From: Leishmania martiniquensis
Lineage: Eukaryota > Euglenozoa > Kinetoplastea > Trypanosomatida > Trypanosomatidae
Assembly (NCBI RefSeq): GCF_017916325.1
Contig: NC_090139.1
Coordinates: 62,001 to 126,000 of the forward strand
Direction of reading: 5' to 3'
Length of the DNA: 64,000 bases
Shown piece after piece: positions 49,212-59,453 of the stretch (position 1 is the first letter of the stretch; each line of letters starts with the position of its first letter). The position numbers and the translations under genes were made by a program. Below the pieces are notes generated by a model that saw nothing but the letters and a program-made list of their open reading frames with translations, made no database searches and was not told where the DNA came from.

Positions 49212-52200
49212 ATGCTCTACCCGCGCCCGACATCTTCGCAGAAGGATGAGGTGAGTGGTGATGCACGAAGAGGCGATGCCCCTTCCCCGCTCACCCTCGA
49301 CGTTCCCTCACCTGAGCAGGCTTGGAAAGGGGTGGAGCTGGTCCGCGCGTTGGGCGCCACGCCAGCGGAGACACCTGCCGGCGCCGCTATCACTGCCTCT
49401 TCAGATGCAATGTGCGACCGCGATGACCAAGCGGGAGGCGAAAGAGGCGTGGTGTTGGGGGCGGCAACGACGTCGTCCATCTTCTCCTTCCCTTTTAAGG
49501 CGACGGCAGGTGGCCCACTGCCCTCCTTCGCGACGCTTCTCCCGACCCGGCGAACCCCCCTCTCGGAGGACCCAACGGGCACCAACTGCGGTGCGCGCGG
49601 TTCACCGGAGGAAAGGTGTCACAACGCCACGGTCCCAGTAGAGCCTGCGCCCCTTCACTTGGTATCCGGGTCCTCCTTCCCCCGCGTCTCCGCGTCGAGA
49701 GCAGCGGCGCGAGGCTGCGGCGAGGATCACGAGGGAGCAGCGGCTTCTGCTGCTGCTCACCCGCAGGCCCGCCTCGGCCAGTTGGCCGTCCCCCCTGCAG
49801 CGTCCGTCACCCGTAACCGCAGCGAGTGTGGCTTCGCGGGCTCGGCATTGCTTGCCCAGAAGCCCGAATCGGTGGCCCACCCTTCTTTCACCGACCTCTT
49901 TGTTGGTTTGGAGCGACCTCGCTGGCATTGTCACCGACAGCAGGAGCGACGTCAGCGGCACTGCCACCAGCGTCCCTCTCATTCAGTCGACGTCGACGCA
50001 GATGCGCAGGCGCCGTCGATCTCCCTCCCCTCCTCAACGTCCCTATCGCTGCATAACGCAGGCTCCGCCGAGCGCCATGGCAGCACCTGCTCCGACGAGG
50101 ACGACGTCCACGACGACAGCGATGCGAACACAACCGAAGACGAAGACGGCGCCAACACCCCTACCGTCTATCGCAGCCCGCAGCTACCGCACTGGTGGCG
50201 CAGCATCTTGACCCCAGTGCCGGGGGCCCGCGTCTCTCTGAGGCCCGATGCGTGCCGCCTCGAGTTTTGGTGGATCGACCGACTCGGCTGCGAAGCGCAC
50301 GAGATCATCCGCATCATCCTGAAGCACTCCATCGAGGGCGTTGTCCTGCGCCGCAGCGGCGAGGCGGCCGTCGTTGTCGAGTTCCGGATTCTGCGACAGC
50401 ACCTCAAGTCCAGCAGCTACGCGGTCGCGCGGCGGTCGTGCAGGCAGCGCGACGCGTCACCGATCCCGGCGACCAAGACGAACACAAGCGAGTCGTTCAG
50501 CATGGCCTTCATGGATAGCGTTGCCCCCTCGACCCTGGCCGGCTCTCACCCGGTCGACGTTTCGGAGCCCACGGTTGTTCAGCGCAGTCCTTCGTCGACC
50601 TCCTCCACCGGCAGCGTCCCGCTCGACAAAAGCACCGCCGGAACACCATCCCCCGACGTGTATCTGCAGCTGCCGGCGCTCGTCCGGACCGACAGCAGCT
50701 GCAAAGAAGAGCACAGCCGAAGGCACTCTGCGGAGCCGGCGAACAGTGCGACCAAAGCCATCGCCGCGGCTGTGGCAACAGCGGTCGCAACGATTCCAAG
50801 GGCGGCCGGCGACCAACTCGCATCTCCGCGCTTTCCCGTACCCCCGAGGACCCCCGCCGCGAAGGTGTCTGTAGGCGCACCGTATGCACGCGCCTCCCTC
50901 TCGCATCTCCGGCAAACACAGAAATTAGAGGCAACGGGGGGCGCCTCCTGCACCCTCTCGCCCAGCCCTCGCCGCCCTGCACCGCCTCCCGTGTTCAACA
51001 CTACAGCTACCCAAGAGAAGCAGCCGTTGCGCCGGTCTGACGTGCAACCGTCGCCGCGAAACGGCGCGGTGCCGGCAGCGGTGTCAATGGCCGTGCCTTC
51101 CGGACGCATCAGCGGGAATGGTGAGGGCAGGGTCGACGCAACCGCGGTAGACAGCAACGGCGGCAGGGACAAGAGCGTTCCCTCCTGGGCGCCTGCAAGC
51201 GTGACAACGAGCGCCAACGGAGGCGCCGCCCATGTCCTCCAAGTGGCGGTGCCGCTCATGCGGCGCCTCTTTCAAGGCAATCGCCCCGCGACGAAGCCAC
51301 ATGAGGCGCGTGGCACGAGCATGATTGGCGACGCCGATGACGACGTGGCCAGCGCGGTACCGACGCCGTCCATCGGCACTCGCAGAAGCCCATGTTCCAT
51401 GTCGCGTCGGCGCTCCTCTCCACTGCAGCAGTCGCCGTGCGACAAGCTCCCTCCCACGAGCAAGGTTGGCGCGATGCCCGTGAACGGTACAGGGCCGAGG
51501 AGCTCGCTGAGCCACATCAACAGCAACCACAGCGTCGGTGAAGTGTGTCTGCCCAGCATCCTTGCGGCGGGCCCTTTCCTCGTGCACGTCGAGACGCACC
51601 ACAATGCGAAGGCCGGCGTCCATCGACGAAGAAGCGGTGGCGCCGTCGCTCGGTCACCCTCGGCCTCCGCATCCAATCCTTTGGTTTCTGCCAGCGATCA
51701 CTGCGACCCTGCGCTGTCTGGCAGCTCGAACACCGACTGGCAGCCCGGCGGTCGGCGCTCGCAGCAACCGCGCCCGTGGTCTTCAGAGGGGCAGGTGCTA
51801 CCACAGCAGCCTTACCACCAGCATCCGCAGGGCAGCCCAACCAGCGCCGCGAACTCGTACCCTGACACAACCGCAATGGTCGTGGCCGCTGCTGCAGAGG
51901 CTGTGCGTTTGGGAGATGCCACTACTCCGTCTACAAGGGCAGCGGCTTCCTCGCAGCAGCAGGCAGCGCCTCTGGGTACCCCGCAGCATGTGAAGGTGGA
52001 AGATGACGACTCCGTTGTCGCGATACTCACGCTGCCAATCTCTATGTGCACGCCAATCGTCGTGGTGCGCCTACATGCGATGCGTGTCCTGCACCCCCTT
52101 CTGCGCGCTATCTCCGGCGTGCTCGGCCTCGACTTCTCGGCCAGCACGTCTGGCGAGTTCCACAGCTCTGATAACACCGACACAGATAGCACCGACGAGG

Positions 52201-55200
52201 CATTGGTGGCCGCAGCGCAGCTGCCGAACGCGACACCACCGTCCTCGTCGGCCACGCATGGGAAGCGCCCCGACTACCCCGGTGCAATTCGAATCTTTAG
52301 CGAAGCGATCGCGTCGCTCCGGGAGGAAAAGAGTGCCGAGGAGGCGCCGCTGACGCGTGCCCGCGATCTCTCTATCCTCTACACCGTGCGTAGTCACCTT
52401 CTCTTCCACGCCTCGCCGACGTCCCTCTACGACAGTCTGCGTGATGCCGAGGCGGCATTGCGGTGCTGCCCCGCCAGGGAGCACATCAACCCCACCTACG
52501 AGGTGCTCCTCGCCAATCTGATCAGCTTCGGCTACACATCTCAGGTGGAGGGCCTGGCGAGGCACTTGCGGCACCGCTGGCGTGCCGCGTCTCCGCTGCT
52601 CCTTCGTCTCAGCCGCGTCACGCAGGTGATGGTGTCGTACGCCACTATCTTTCTCCGTCAGCTGCTACCGACGTCGACATTGCGCCTGTGCGTGGGCGGC
52701 AGCGCAAGCATGATGCACCGACGCAGCACCGGCGGCACCACCATGGGAAGCGGGTCACTGACAGCCATGTCGCACTCGCCCCACTCGTCCAAGGGAGGTG
52801 GGGTGCGGCACTCTCCTCCCAGCGGCCCCTCCACCTCTTCTGGTGTGGTGAATGCCGCGTCGATGGCGCAGCCGATCGCTGTCGTGTGTGACCGTGACGT
52901 GCACGAGTCGGTTGACCGACCTCGCCCAGTCTCGCCCCATTCGACCTCGAGACTGAAGGAGCGTATCAGCTCCCGCCTTCGCCACAGTGGCAACCGGCGC
53001 TCCCCGCGCGCCGTGTCGGCCGCCTATACCGCAACAGACACAGCGCTGCTCCCAACGCACACGCTGCCGTACGAAGTGTGCCCGCTGCTTCTGAGCCGCT
53101 ACGGCAGGAAACTGCACGCCCCCGACGAGCGGCCGCCGAAGCCGACACCACCTCTATCCACCCACGCCGCCGGCACCGAGAGCACGAACGCGGGCCCGGT
53201 GCAGCCGAAGCCCTCCCCGACAAAGCCAAGTCCTCGCTCACTGCTTCACGGCTCCCATCAGCCCGGCCTCCCCTTCCGCCCCAGCACCGACGTGTGCCAC
53301 CGCCGCCTGTTCCTCCTCGAGGCGCTCTTCCCCAGCATGAACCCAACGCCGGTGAATCGGCTGCCGCTTCCCCTGCCGCGCGGGTACCGTGGCGCGGAAG
53401 GGCAGCGAAGCCTGCAGCCGGCCCGTCAGCCAAGTAGCGCCAAGGTGGCGACGGGTGGCGGCAGCGATAGCGCTGCCCCCTCTAACGTCGTCCTCGTCCC
53501 GAAAACCGCGCCAAAGCTGCGGCTGCGGGCGGAAGACTTCATGTTCGATCGGAACTCGATGTTGGCCCTCTTGGCTGCCACGGCCGACACGACGATGCGG
53601 TGGGGCACGGCGCCCATGCAGTACTTTTGTCGCCACATCCGCCTCTCCGCCACACGCCACATTCGGAAAGGAGAGACCATCTTGATGGAGCGCCCGGCCC
53701 TACTGATCCCCTTCTGGCCACTGCTTCCCCCGCTATCGGCGACGGCGTCTACCGCTGCCGCTGCGCTGCGCAGCAGCCACGACACCGGCGCCGGCGTGAA
53801 GGACAAGTATCTTGACACCGCATCCGCGCCATCGTACTGCGCGCAATGTGGGCGGCAACGACTTTCGAATCCTGTAAGCTGCCCTGGCGGTTGTCACTCC
53901 GTCTATTGCTCTGAGGAGTGCCGGCAGCTGGCGCTGCGGCTGTATCATGTGATGGAGTGCGGCGGCGTTCCGCCGGGCTCCGACAAGGTGCGCGCCCTGG
54001 ACTCTGGCGACGATGTGGGGGCGCGAGTGCGACGCACCGTGGCGGTGTTGCAGGAGGTCTACTCTGACTGGAATAGCTACTTGCATCAACTCGCTCTCAG
54101 GGATACTCCCAGCATGCGACCCACATCCCCGCACGCTGTGTGCTCGCCGGTGGCGCCGCTCGGTGTCTGGCCTGTGTCACCGTCCGCAGTCGGTGATGCG
54201 CCCGGACATGACGCACCTCAGCAGCAGCAATCTGGCGGTGCGAACAGCAAAGCGCCTGGGCAGGTGAAACGGAGCGTCGAGCCGCCACCCATCTTGGCCG
54301 TTACGGCCCTTCGGGTGGTGGCGCGACTGGGGGCGATGCTGCTGAGTTTGGCTCTGCCAGTGGAGCTTCTACCCCAGATGCAGGGCCACCCGGCGTGGAC
54401 AGCAGAACGCCACGCGATGATACGCGCGGTGGCTCGCACGCTGCATCAGCGGGGACTGATGGTGCCCGCGACAACCACGTCCAGCGCAGCCGGCGGCAAC
54501 GCGTACTGCACGCATGTGGATCCTCACCGGCTCTTACTGCTTGAGGTACTGTTGCAGCAGCTTTCCGTCCCCTTTTTTGCCGACTTCAACTACCGCGCTT
54601 CGTCCACCGTGTGGGAGGGGCTGCGGCAAATTCCCCTCGAGGTGACGCGCGGCTCTGAGAACCCGAGCGCCCCGGCCGATGCAAAAAAAGCGGTGGGCGG
54701 CAGCTCAGTGGGTAGCTGGAGGTCAGGCATGCTCCCCAGTCCAACCGCCCCCGTCAACGTGCAGCAGCAACCGCAACGCAGCGCGTTCGTAGAGTTTACG
54801 CCCGCACAGCTGGAGGAGGTTCTCTGCGACTTGCATGGTATGGTGCATCGCGTCTACGAGGTGCTGGCGAAGGAGCTGGTCGACGTGCCGTCCCTTCCGC
54901 TCTGCGGCGCGGAAGCAGAGGAGGAGGACAGCCTCGAGTGCGGCCTTCCCGGCCGGTGGAGCTGCGTAGAGCTTCTCGGCTTCTTGAACAGCACGCGGGC
55001 GTTCCAGCAGATCAGTGACTTTTCCTTGACGAGTTGGGCGGTGGTGTACCCGCGCGACATGGAGCCGCCAAACGTCGCTGCCGCGACGGCGTCGGATAGC
55101 CGCAGTAGCCCACAGGCCCGATCGGTTTGTGTGGGCGACGATCGCCCGATGAGTATCAGCCACTGTTGTTCCAACAGTAGTACCATCACCAACGAGTTCA

Positions 55201-55676
55201 GCCATGCAGGCCCGAGCAGCGCCTCCAGCACCGCGGCGGTGCCACTCGCCATCATCAGCCCATGGTCATGCTTGACGGTTGACCTGCATCCGATTCTGGG
55301 CAACGCCCTCGGCGGCGTCATATACTCTCGCTTCATGGTGGAGCACGAGCAGCGTCGACGCATGCTCGCCTACTGCGCCGCAGCAGCAGGCCGTCGCGGT
55401 GGCGACGGCACCGGCGGGGGTAGCGGGAACGAGGATTCTTTCCTCTCGGTCCACTCGGCGGCCTCTACGTCAGCAGGGCCGCTGCGCGACGACCTCAGCC
55501 TTCAGCTGCTCGAGGAGGCTGCGCGGCGCAGCTGCTCCAACCTGCACCTCTCTCTTGTCTACACCCCAGCCAAAGAGCCCGCAGTGGTCGTTGTGGCGAA
55601 GAAGAACATCACTCCCGGCGATGTGCTGTGGTGGGAGTCGTTAAACTGCCGCGAGTACGTTTCCGAGGTCCTGTAG
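49212..55676 (+). CDS. Large SMYD-like protein: intact MYND zinc finger in a degenerate SET domain
   Basis: 2154 residues; the ATG at 49212 is the first in a frame otherwise open to a GTG at 49194. Residues 1-300 and 400-1000 are low complexity (Ser, Pro, Ala, His). A more ordered block (~330-400, PHWWRSILTPVPG, FWWIDRLGCEAHEI) is unrecognised. Residues ~1018-1135 look TPR-like. The SMYD part starts at ~1474 (RLSATRHIRKGETILMERPA, the SET-N element), followed by MYND at 1543-1583 with all zinc ligands (C-x2-C-x10-C-x3-C-x4-C-x3-C-x8-H-x3-C). The C-terminal SET part (~2105-2154) has RSCSNLHLSLVY where the N-H-S-C-x-P-N motif is expected and ITPGDVLWW where the final Tyr should be, so lysine methyltransferase activity is doubtful. 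A protein-interaction or chromatin role is inferred. Confidence 0.8.
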   Translation: MLYPRPTSSQKDEVSGDARRGDAPSPLTLDVPSPEQAWKGVELVRALGATPAETPAGAAITASSDAMCDRDDQAGGERGVVLGAATTSSIFSFPFKATAGGPLPSFATLLPTRRTPLSEDPTGTNCGARGSPEERCHNATVPVEPAPLHLVSGSSFPRVSASRAAARGCGEDHEGAAASAAAHPQARLGQLAVPPAASVTRNRSECGFAGSALLAQKPESVAHPSFTDLFVGLERPRWHCHRQQERRQRHCHQRPSHSVDVDADAQAPSISLPSSTSLSLHNAGSAERHGSTCSDEDDVHDDSDANTTEDEDGANTPTVYRSPQLPHWWRSILTPVPGARVSLRPDACRLEFWWIDRLGCEAHEIIRIILKHSIEGVVLRRSGEAAVVVEFRILRQHLKSSSYAVARRSCRQRDASPIPATKTNTSESFSMAFMDSVAPSTLAGSHPVDVSEPTVVQRSPSSTSSTGSVPLDKSTAGTPSPDVYLQLPALVRTDSSCKEEHSRRHSAEPANSATKAIAAAVATAVATIPRAAGDQLASPRFPVPPRTPAAKVSVGAPYARASLSHLRQTQKLEATGGASCTLSPSPRRPAPPPVFNTTATQEKQPLRRSDVQPSPRNGAVPAAVSMAVPSGRISGNGEGRVDATAVDSNGGRDKSVPSWAPASVTTSANGGAAHVLQVAVPLMRRLFQGNRPATKPHEARGTSMIGDADDDVASAVPTPSIGTRRSPCSMSRRRSSPLQQSPCDKLPPTSKVGAMPVNGTGPRSSLSHINSNHSVGEVCLPSILAAGPFLVHVETHHNAKAGVHRRRSGGAVARSPSASASNPLVSASDHCDPALSGSSNTDWQPGGRRSQQPRPWSSEGQVLPQQPYHQHPQGSPTSAANSYPDTTAMVVAAAAEAVRLGDATTPSTRAAASSQQQAAPLGTPQHVKVEDDDSVVAILTLPISMCTPIVVVRLHAMRVLHPLLRAISGVLGLDFSASTSGEFHSSDNTDTDSTDEALVAAAQLPNATPPSSSATHGKRPDYPGAIRIFSEAIASLREEKSAEEAPLTRARDLSILYTVRSHLLFHASPTSLYDSLRDAEAALRCCPAREHINPTYEVLLANLISFGYTSQVEGLARHLRHRWRAASPLLLRLSRVTQVMVSYATIFLRQLLPTSTLRLCVGGSASMMHRRSTGGTTMGSGSLTAMSHSPHSSKGGGVRHSPPSGPSTSSGVVNAASMAQPIAVVCDRDVHESVDRPRPVSPHSTSRLKERISSRLRHSGNRRSPRAVSAAYTATDTALLPTHTLPYEVCPLLLSRYGRKLHAPDERPPKPTPPLSTHAAGTESTNAGPVQPKPSPTKPSPRSLLHGSHQPGLPFRPSTDVCHRRLFLLEALFPSMNPTPVNRLPLPLPRGYRGAEGQRSLQPARQPSSAKVATGGGSDSAAPSNVVLVPKTAPKLRLRAEDFMFDRNSMLALLAATADTTMRWGTAPMQYFCRHIRLSATRHIRKGETILMERPALLIPFWPLLPPLSATASTAAAALRSSHDTGAGVKDKYLDTASAPSYCAQCGRQRLSNPVSCPGGCHSVYCSEECRQLALRLYHVMECGGVPPGSDKVRALDSGDDVGARVRRTVAVLQEVYSDWNSYLHQLALRDTPSMRPTSPHAVCSPVAPLGVWPVSPSAVGDAPGHDAPQQQQSGGANSKAPGQVKRSVEPPPILAVTALRVVARLGAMLLSLALPVELLPQMQGHPAWTAERHAMIRAVARTLHQRGLMVPATTTSSAAGGNAYCTHVDPHRLLLLEVLLQQLSVPFFADFNYRASSTVWEGLRQIPLEVTRGSENPSAPADAKKAVGGSSVGSWRSGMLPSPTAPVNVQQQPQRSAFVEFTPAQLEEVLCDLHGMVHRVYEVLAKELVDVPSLPLCGAEAEEEDSLECGLPGRWSCVELLGFLNSTRAFQQISDFSLTSWAVVYPRDMEPPNVAAATASDSRSSPQARSVCVGDDRPMSISHCCSNSSTITNEFSHAGPSSASSTAAVPLAIISPWSCLTVDLHPILGNALGGVIYSRFMVEHEQRRRMLAYCAAAAGRRGGDGTGGGSGNEDSFLSVHSAASTSAGPLRDDLSLQLLEEAARRSCSNLHLSLVYTPAKEPAVVVVAKKNITPGDVLWWESLNCREYVSEVL

Positions 55677-56412
55677 CGCAGCACACACACACAGAGAGAG
55701 ATGCTCGCATTTTATTCTTCATTCCCCCCTCCCCACTCACTGTGCGTCTAGGGCGAACCTGCTTGTGCTGGTGTGTCGCCTTCCCGGTTCCGCCGTGCCC
55801 GCTTCCCTATACACACACGCGCTGCCTCGCCTGCTCCGTTCTCTCTCTCTCGCATTGTGTGTGCGTGTGTTGAAGAGGGAAGCGTGCGCGAGAGACTCAG
55901 CTATACACAGTCTCTGCTGCCCTCCTCCTCTTCCACATACGCCTCCCCCTTTTTATGTGCACTGATGTTTGTTGGGCGGTGGGGGGAGCGCTTCACACCT
56001 GTCCGCCCTTTTCTCCGGTGGCTGATCCTTTTCTGCTCTCCCGGGATGTATCCGCAGCAGGACGGGGAGAGAGCGGGGGGGCAGTCGATAGGGAGGAGTG
56101 GAATAGTGGGCGCCCCGACCCCCACTCCATCGACAAGAGCCCACACCCCCGGTGCCTTTGCCTTTCCTCGTCCGTTGAGCATGTCTTGTGCCGTGTGTAT
56201 GTGTGTGTGTGCAACCAAAACGCGTCAGCACGTTGTCCGCGGCGCTTGCGAAGGTCAGCCATGTCCACATGGCTCGTGACGACGCGCTGAACATCTTCCT
56301 CACCTGTTCCTCTTCCGCCTCTGCTCACACACACACACACGCACATCAGCGCATTCGCAAGCCTCTGCTCCCACACACACGCACACCCCCCCCATCACTT
56401 TGGGCGGGAGCA
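55677..56412. other. Intergenic spacer, 0.7 kb
   Basis: CA repeats at 55683-55692 and 56325-56342, TG repeats near 55857-55870 and 56197-56210, CT-rich tract near 55918-55950. The frame of the next gene is open to 56188 but begins in repeat DNA. No separate gene. Confidence 0.65.
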
Positions 56413-56985
56413 ATGGCCTACATTGCACCCAAGGCGCTGCACAAGCGCGTCAAGGGCACAAACGTGGAGGTGCGGAAGGAGTTGGCGGACGACAACACGG
56501 ACACCCCGCAAGTCCTCCTGCACTCCATCCACGCGGATGACGAAATCGAGCTGCGGTGGTTCCACAACACCCTGCGGCCGGAGCGCAACCTGGTCCACCC
56601 CTCTGACACCTTTCTGCAGGGCATCAAGGAGCTGCACCCAGCCGCCGTCTTCAACACGTTCGACCTGAAGAAGGCGAAGCTTCGACGGCTCACAAAGTTC
56701 GAGAAGGACAAGGCAACCACCATGAAGCGCCGCTTGAAGGAAGTGGCCCCGACGGCTGCTTACAAGGCCGCCGTCAACCCCCACAAGACCCCACGCACCG
56801 GTGGAGCTGCACCGGCTGACGAAGTGCGCGTGTTGTCGCGAGGTATGAGCAAGGCACAGAAGGCCCGAAGTCGCGCAAGGGCTGCGTATAAGTCTGGCAG
56901 GGCGGTCGACGCCTCTCATGCGCCCAAGGCCTTCTTCACGAAGTGGAAAAGGCTCAAGCGAGAGAAGATCGGCCGGGGTCTGTGA
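56413..56985 (+). CDS. Small basic protein of unknown function
   Basis: 190 residues from the ATG at 56413 (MAYIAPKALHKRVKG). The upstream open frame translates CA repeats and was excluded. The N-terminal half is mixed (LLHSIHADDEIELRWFHNTL, PSDTFLQGIKELHPAAVF) and the C-terminal half is strongly basic, with KKAKLRRLTKFEKDK, KAQKARSRARAAY and a final FFTKWKRLKREKIGRGL. No zinc finger, signal peptide or membrane segment. The basic C-terminus fits RNA binding, nucleolar localisation or a ribosome-associated role, but no family was recognised. Confidence 0.72.
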   Translation: MAYIAPKALHKRVKGTNVEVRKELADDNTDTPQVLLHSIHADDEIELRWFHNTLRPERNLVHPSDTFLQGIKELHPAAVFNTFDLKKAKLRRLTKFEKDKATTMKRRLKEVAPTAAYKAAVNPHKTPRTGGAAPADEVRVLSRGMSKAQKARSRARAAYKSGRAVDASHAPKAFFTKWKRLKREKIGRGL

Positions 56986-57890
56986 GGCCGTGCGCGTTGA
57001 TGCCCTTCTGCGTGTGTGTGTGTGTGTGGAAGGGGATGGGGGGAGAGGCCTGTTTCTTTCGCTGGAGCCCCGCGCCACTGTAGTGATGGTATCGAAAATG
57101 GGAATCCGCCGGCCCGGCATGCGGCCACGCTCGGTCTCCTCTCCTTCCCTTTGCACGTTGTTAAACGGTTAAGTCATTCTTTCATCTCCCCCCCTCCCCC
57201 TGACGTGTGTCCGTCTGTGTCCTGTTTAGGGAGAGAGGGAGAAGGGGGTGGGGGCATCTGATCATGACACGCCTACACATACACACGCACAGAGCCACGC
57301 ACAAACGTAGCGCGGCACAACGCTCAAGAGGCACACCCCGTGGCACGCATTGGTATGGCTGTGGCTGTGTGACCTGTGCCTATGAGTTTCGCTGCTACTG
57401 CACCACCACCACCACCACCCGGCCTTTGGCCGTCAATCCTGCTGAACGCAAGAAACTGCACAACGGTCCTCTGCGTTTGGTGCATCCCTCTCGTCCGTAT
57501 GGAGTGTCTGTGTGCGCATGTAGGCGACATCCCGCGGTAAGGCTTCTCTTTCCCACCCCATCACTTCGCTCTCAAGTGGTGACGCTGCTGCTGGTGCATG
57601 TGCATTCCTCTCCCATGTATCCACACTCCCGCCTCCGCCTCTCTCTCTTTCTGTTGCGGGGTTGGGTGTGTGTGGTGCGAAGTGACTCACACAGAGCGAA
57701 AGGGTTTCATTGAAGCGAAACAGCTCGCAGTTATCGCTCCCATAGCGCGCGCCATCGGGCATCTCCCCACCCCCCTCTTCCTCCTGTATCGATAGTGTAG
57801 GTGGATGGGGGGGTAGTTTGTTATCCGCCCTGACATCCACCCAGTAGCCTCAAGAGAGGGACAGCGCACCGGGCAACCTTGCCTACTGTC
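56986..57890. other. Intergenic spacer, 0.9 kb
   Basis: TG repeat near 57012-57028, a CAC triplet run near 57401-57419, CT tracts near 57630-57650 and 57765-57785. No gene. This is the last spacer with the typical Leishmania microsatellite texture. Confidence 0.6.
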
Positions 57891-58955
57891 ATGCGACTCG
57901 TGTTGCCCGCGGCGGCGCTGCCGGGCCGCACACCTCTGACTGCGCCCCGACGGTACAAGTCGTATGTGCTCAAGTACTTGCGCGGCCAGCTGCCTCACGA
58001 TCTCAAAGACTGCGCTGGCGCGCTCGGGTGCTTGTACGGGACGTTGCCCGACGTTGACGAGTACAGACAGTTTGTGGTGCCGCTGCAGGTGCTTCAGCAA
58101 TACCATCAGTTGGGGTACGCTAAGCTACCGCGGCCAGTGCTAGACCCGCCACAGGTAGACATTCTCGCGGACGAGGTGAACCAGCTCGCCAACAACGTGG
58201 AGCACCACCCCAAGTCGGAGCATCTCTATGCCACATCGCTGGCCGACCTGACCGGCGGCCCACTCTTCTACTGCCAGGGTCAGTGGCGGTGCGCTTGGGG
58301 GATGCACGACCTCGTGTACCTGCCAACGCTGACCGTCGCCGCGTCGCAGGCGCTCGGCAACCGCCTCGTGCGACTCTGGTATGACGAGGTCTTCATGAAA
58401 GAGGCGCGCACGGGCCCGTGTGTGCCGTGGCAGCAGAACTACGTGCGTTGGCAGCACATTACACCGGTGAACCATGTGAGCATCATAGTCGCGCTCGACA
58501 CCCTCAACCAGGACCGCGGTGCACCTTGTCTGATTCCTGGCAGCCACCGCTGGCGCGAGGGCGAACTGCTGCCACCGGTGCCGTACGATCCCTCGCAGAG
58601 CGAGGCGCAGCAGCTGAACACAATTTGGGACATCACCACCGATGACGAACAGGAGATGCTCGCCGACACGCCACCTGTCACGGTGGATCTGCGCCGGGGC
58701 GAGGCGCTGCTGATTCACCCCAAGACGCTCTTCGCGACCCATGGCAACCGCTCCCTTGACGCGGCGCGGTGCTGTTGCGTGCATTACATGGGCGAAGAAA
58801 CGTATGCAGCGCAGGACGGTCCGCTGCTGCCGCACACCACCCGCTTCCGCGCCGGCGCGCGTGTCAGCGGTCCGTTCTTCCCCGTCGTCTTCGACCCAGC
58901 CATGACGGAGGATCTCCTGATGCTGGACAAAGAAGCAGACGGCGCCACCGCTTGA
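57891..58955 (+). CDS. Phytanoyl-CoA dioxygenase (PhyH)-like protein lacking the H-x-D iron motif
   Basis: 354 residues from the first ATG. The N-terminus (MRLVLPAAALPGRTPLTAPRR) is compatible with mitochondrial import. The double-stranded beta-helix core is recognisable: ITPVNHVSIIVALDTLNQD, then PCLIPGSHRWREGEL, then GEALLIHPKTLFATHGNRS. PhyH-type Fe(II)/2-oxoglutarate oxygenases bind iron through W-H-x-D and a distal His. Here the first motif reads W-Q181-Q-N183, so both the His and the Asp are replaced by amides. The distal His284 (ATHGN) and the 2-oxoglutarate Arg candidate Arg293 remain. The fold call is firm, but iron-dependent hydroxylase activity is unlikely unless other residues substitute. 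Last recognisable gene before the composition break. Confidence 0.8.
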   Translation: MRLVLPAAALPGRTPLTAPRRYKSYVLKYLRGQLPHDLKDCAGALGCLYGTLPDVDEYRQFVVPLQVLQQYHQLGYAKLPRPVLDPPQVDILADEVNQLANNVEHHPKSEHLYATSLADLTGGPLFYCQGQWRCAWGMHDLVYLPTLTVAASQALGNRLVRLWYDEVFMKEARTGPCVPWQQNYVRWQHITPVNHVSIIVALDTLNQDRGAPCLIPGSHRWREGELLPPVPYDPSQSEAQQLNTIWDITTDDEQEMLADTPPVTVDLRRGEALLIHPKTLFATHGNRSLDAARCCCVHYMGEETYAAQDGPLLPHTTRFRAGARVSGPFFPVVFDPAMTEDLLMLDKEADGATA

Positions 58956-59453
58956 GGGGGTGAGGTGGCGATGGGGGGACGCACATCAGCGCACCGAGGT
59001 GCGGCGGCGATTCACGTTTTGGTTGTCACGTTCGTTGGTGCGCCGGGCCGCCCTGTAGGGCCAACAGCCCGGCACGCGGTGCCACTCCCACCCCGGCCAG
59101 CGCGCGCCGGAACGCGCCGCACCCCCCAACCCGCTCGTAAAACATAAAAAAAAACGCAAACAACGCCCGGCGCACCGCAACGCCGTCCGGGCCCGCACGC
59201 GCATCTTTCACGGCGGCGACCCCTTTCATGGAACGCCACCCGCGCGGCGCGCCGCCGCCACCCCTCCGCCCGGCCCCACCATTCGCCGACGCCACAGCCA
59301 ACCCCCACCCCCAACCCACCCGGCTCAGACAACCGCCCCAGCGCAAACACCCAAGAACCGGCGAAAAGAACGCCGCGGGCACCCCCCAAACCTCACCGGG
59401 AAGCCAAGGCCGCCCACGCCCACGGGAAACGGGGCCCGGAACCGCGCGCCCCC

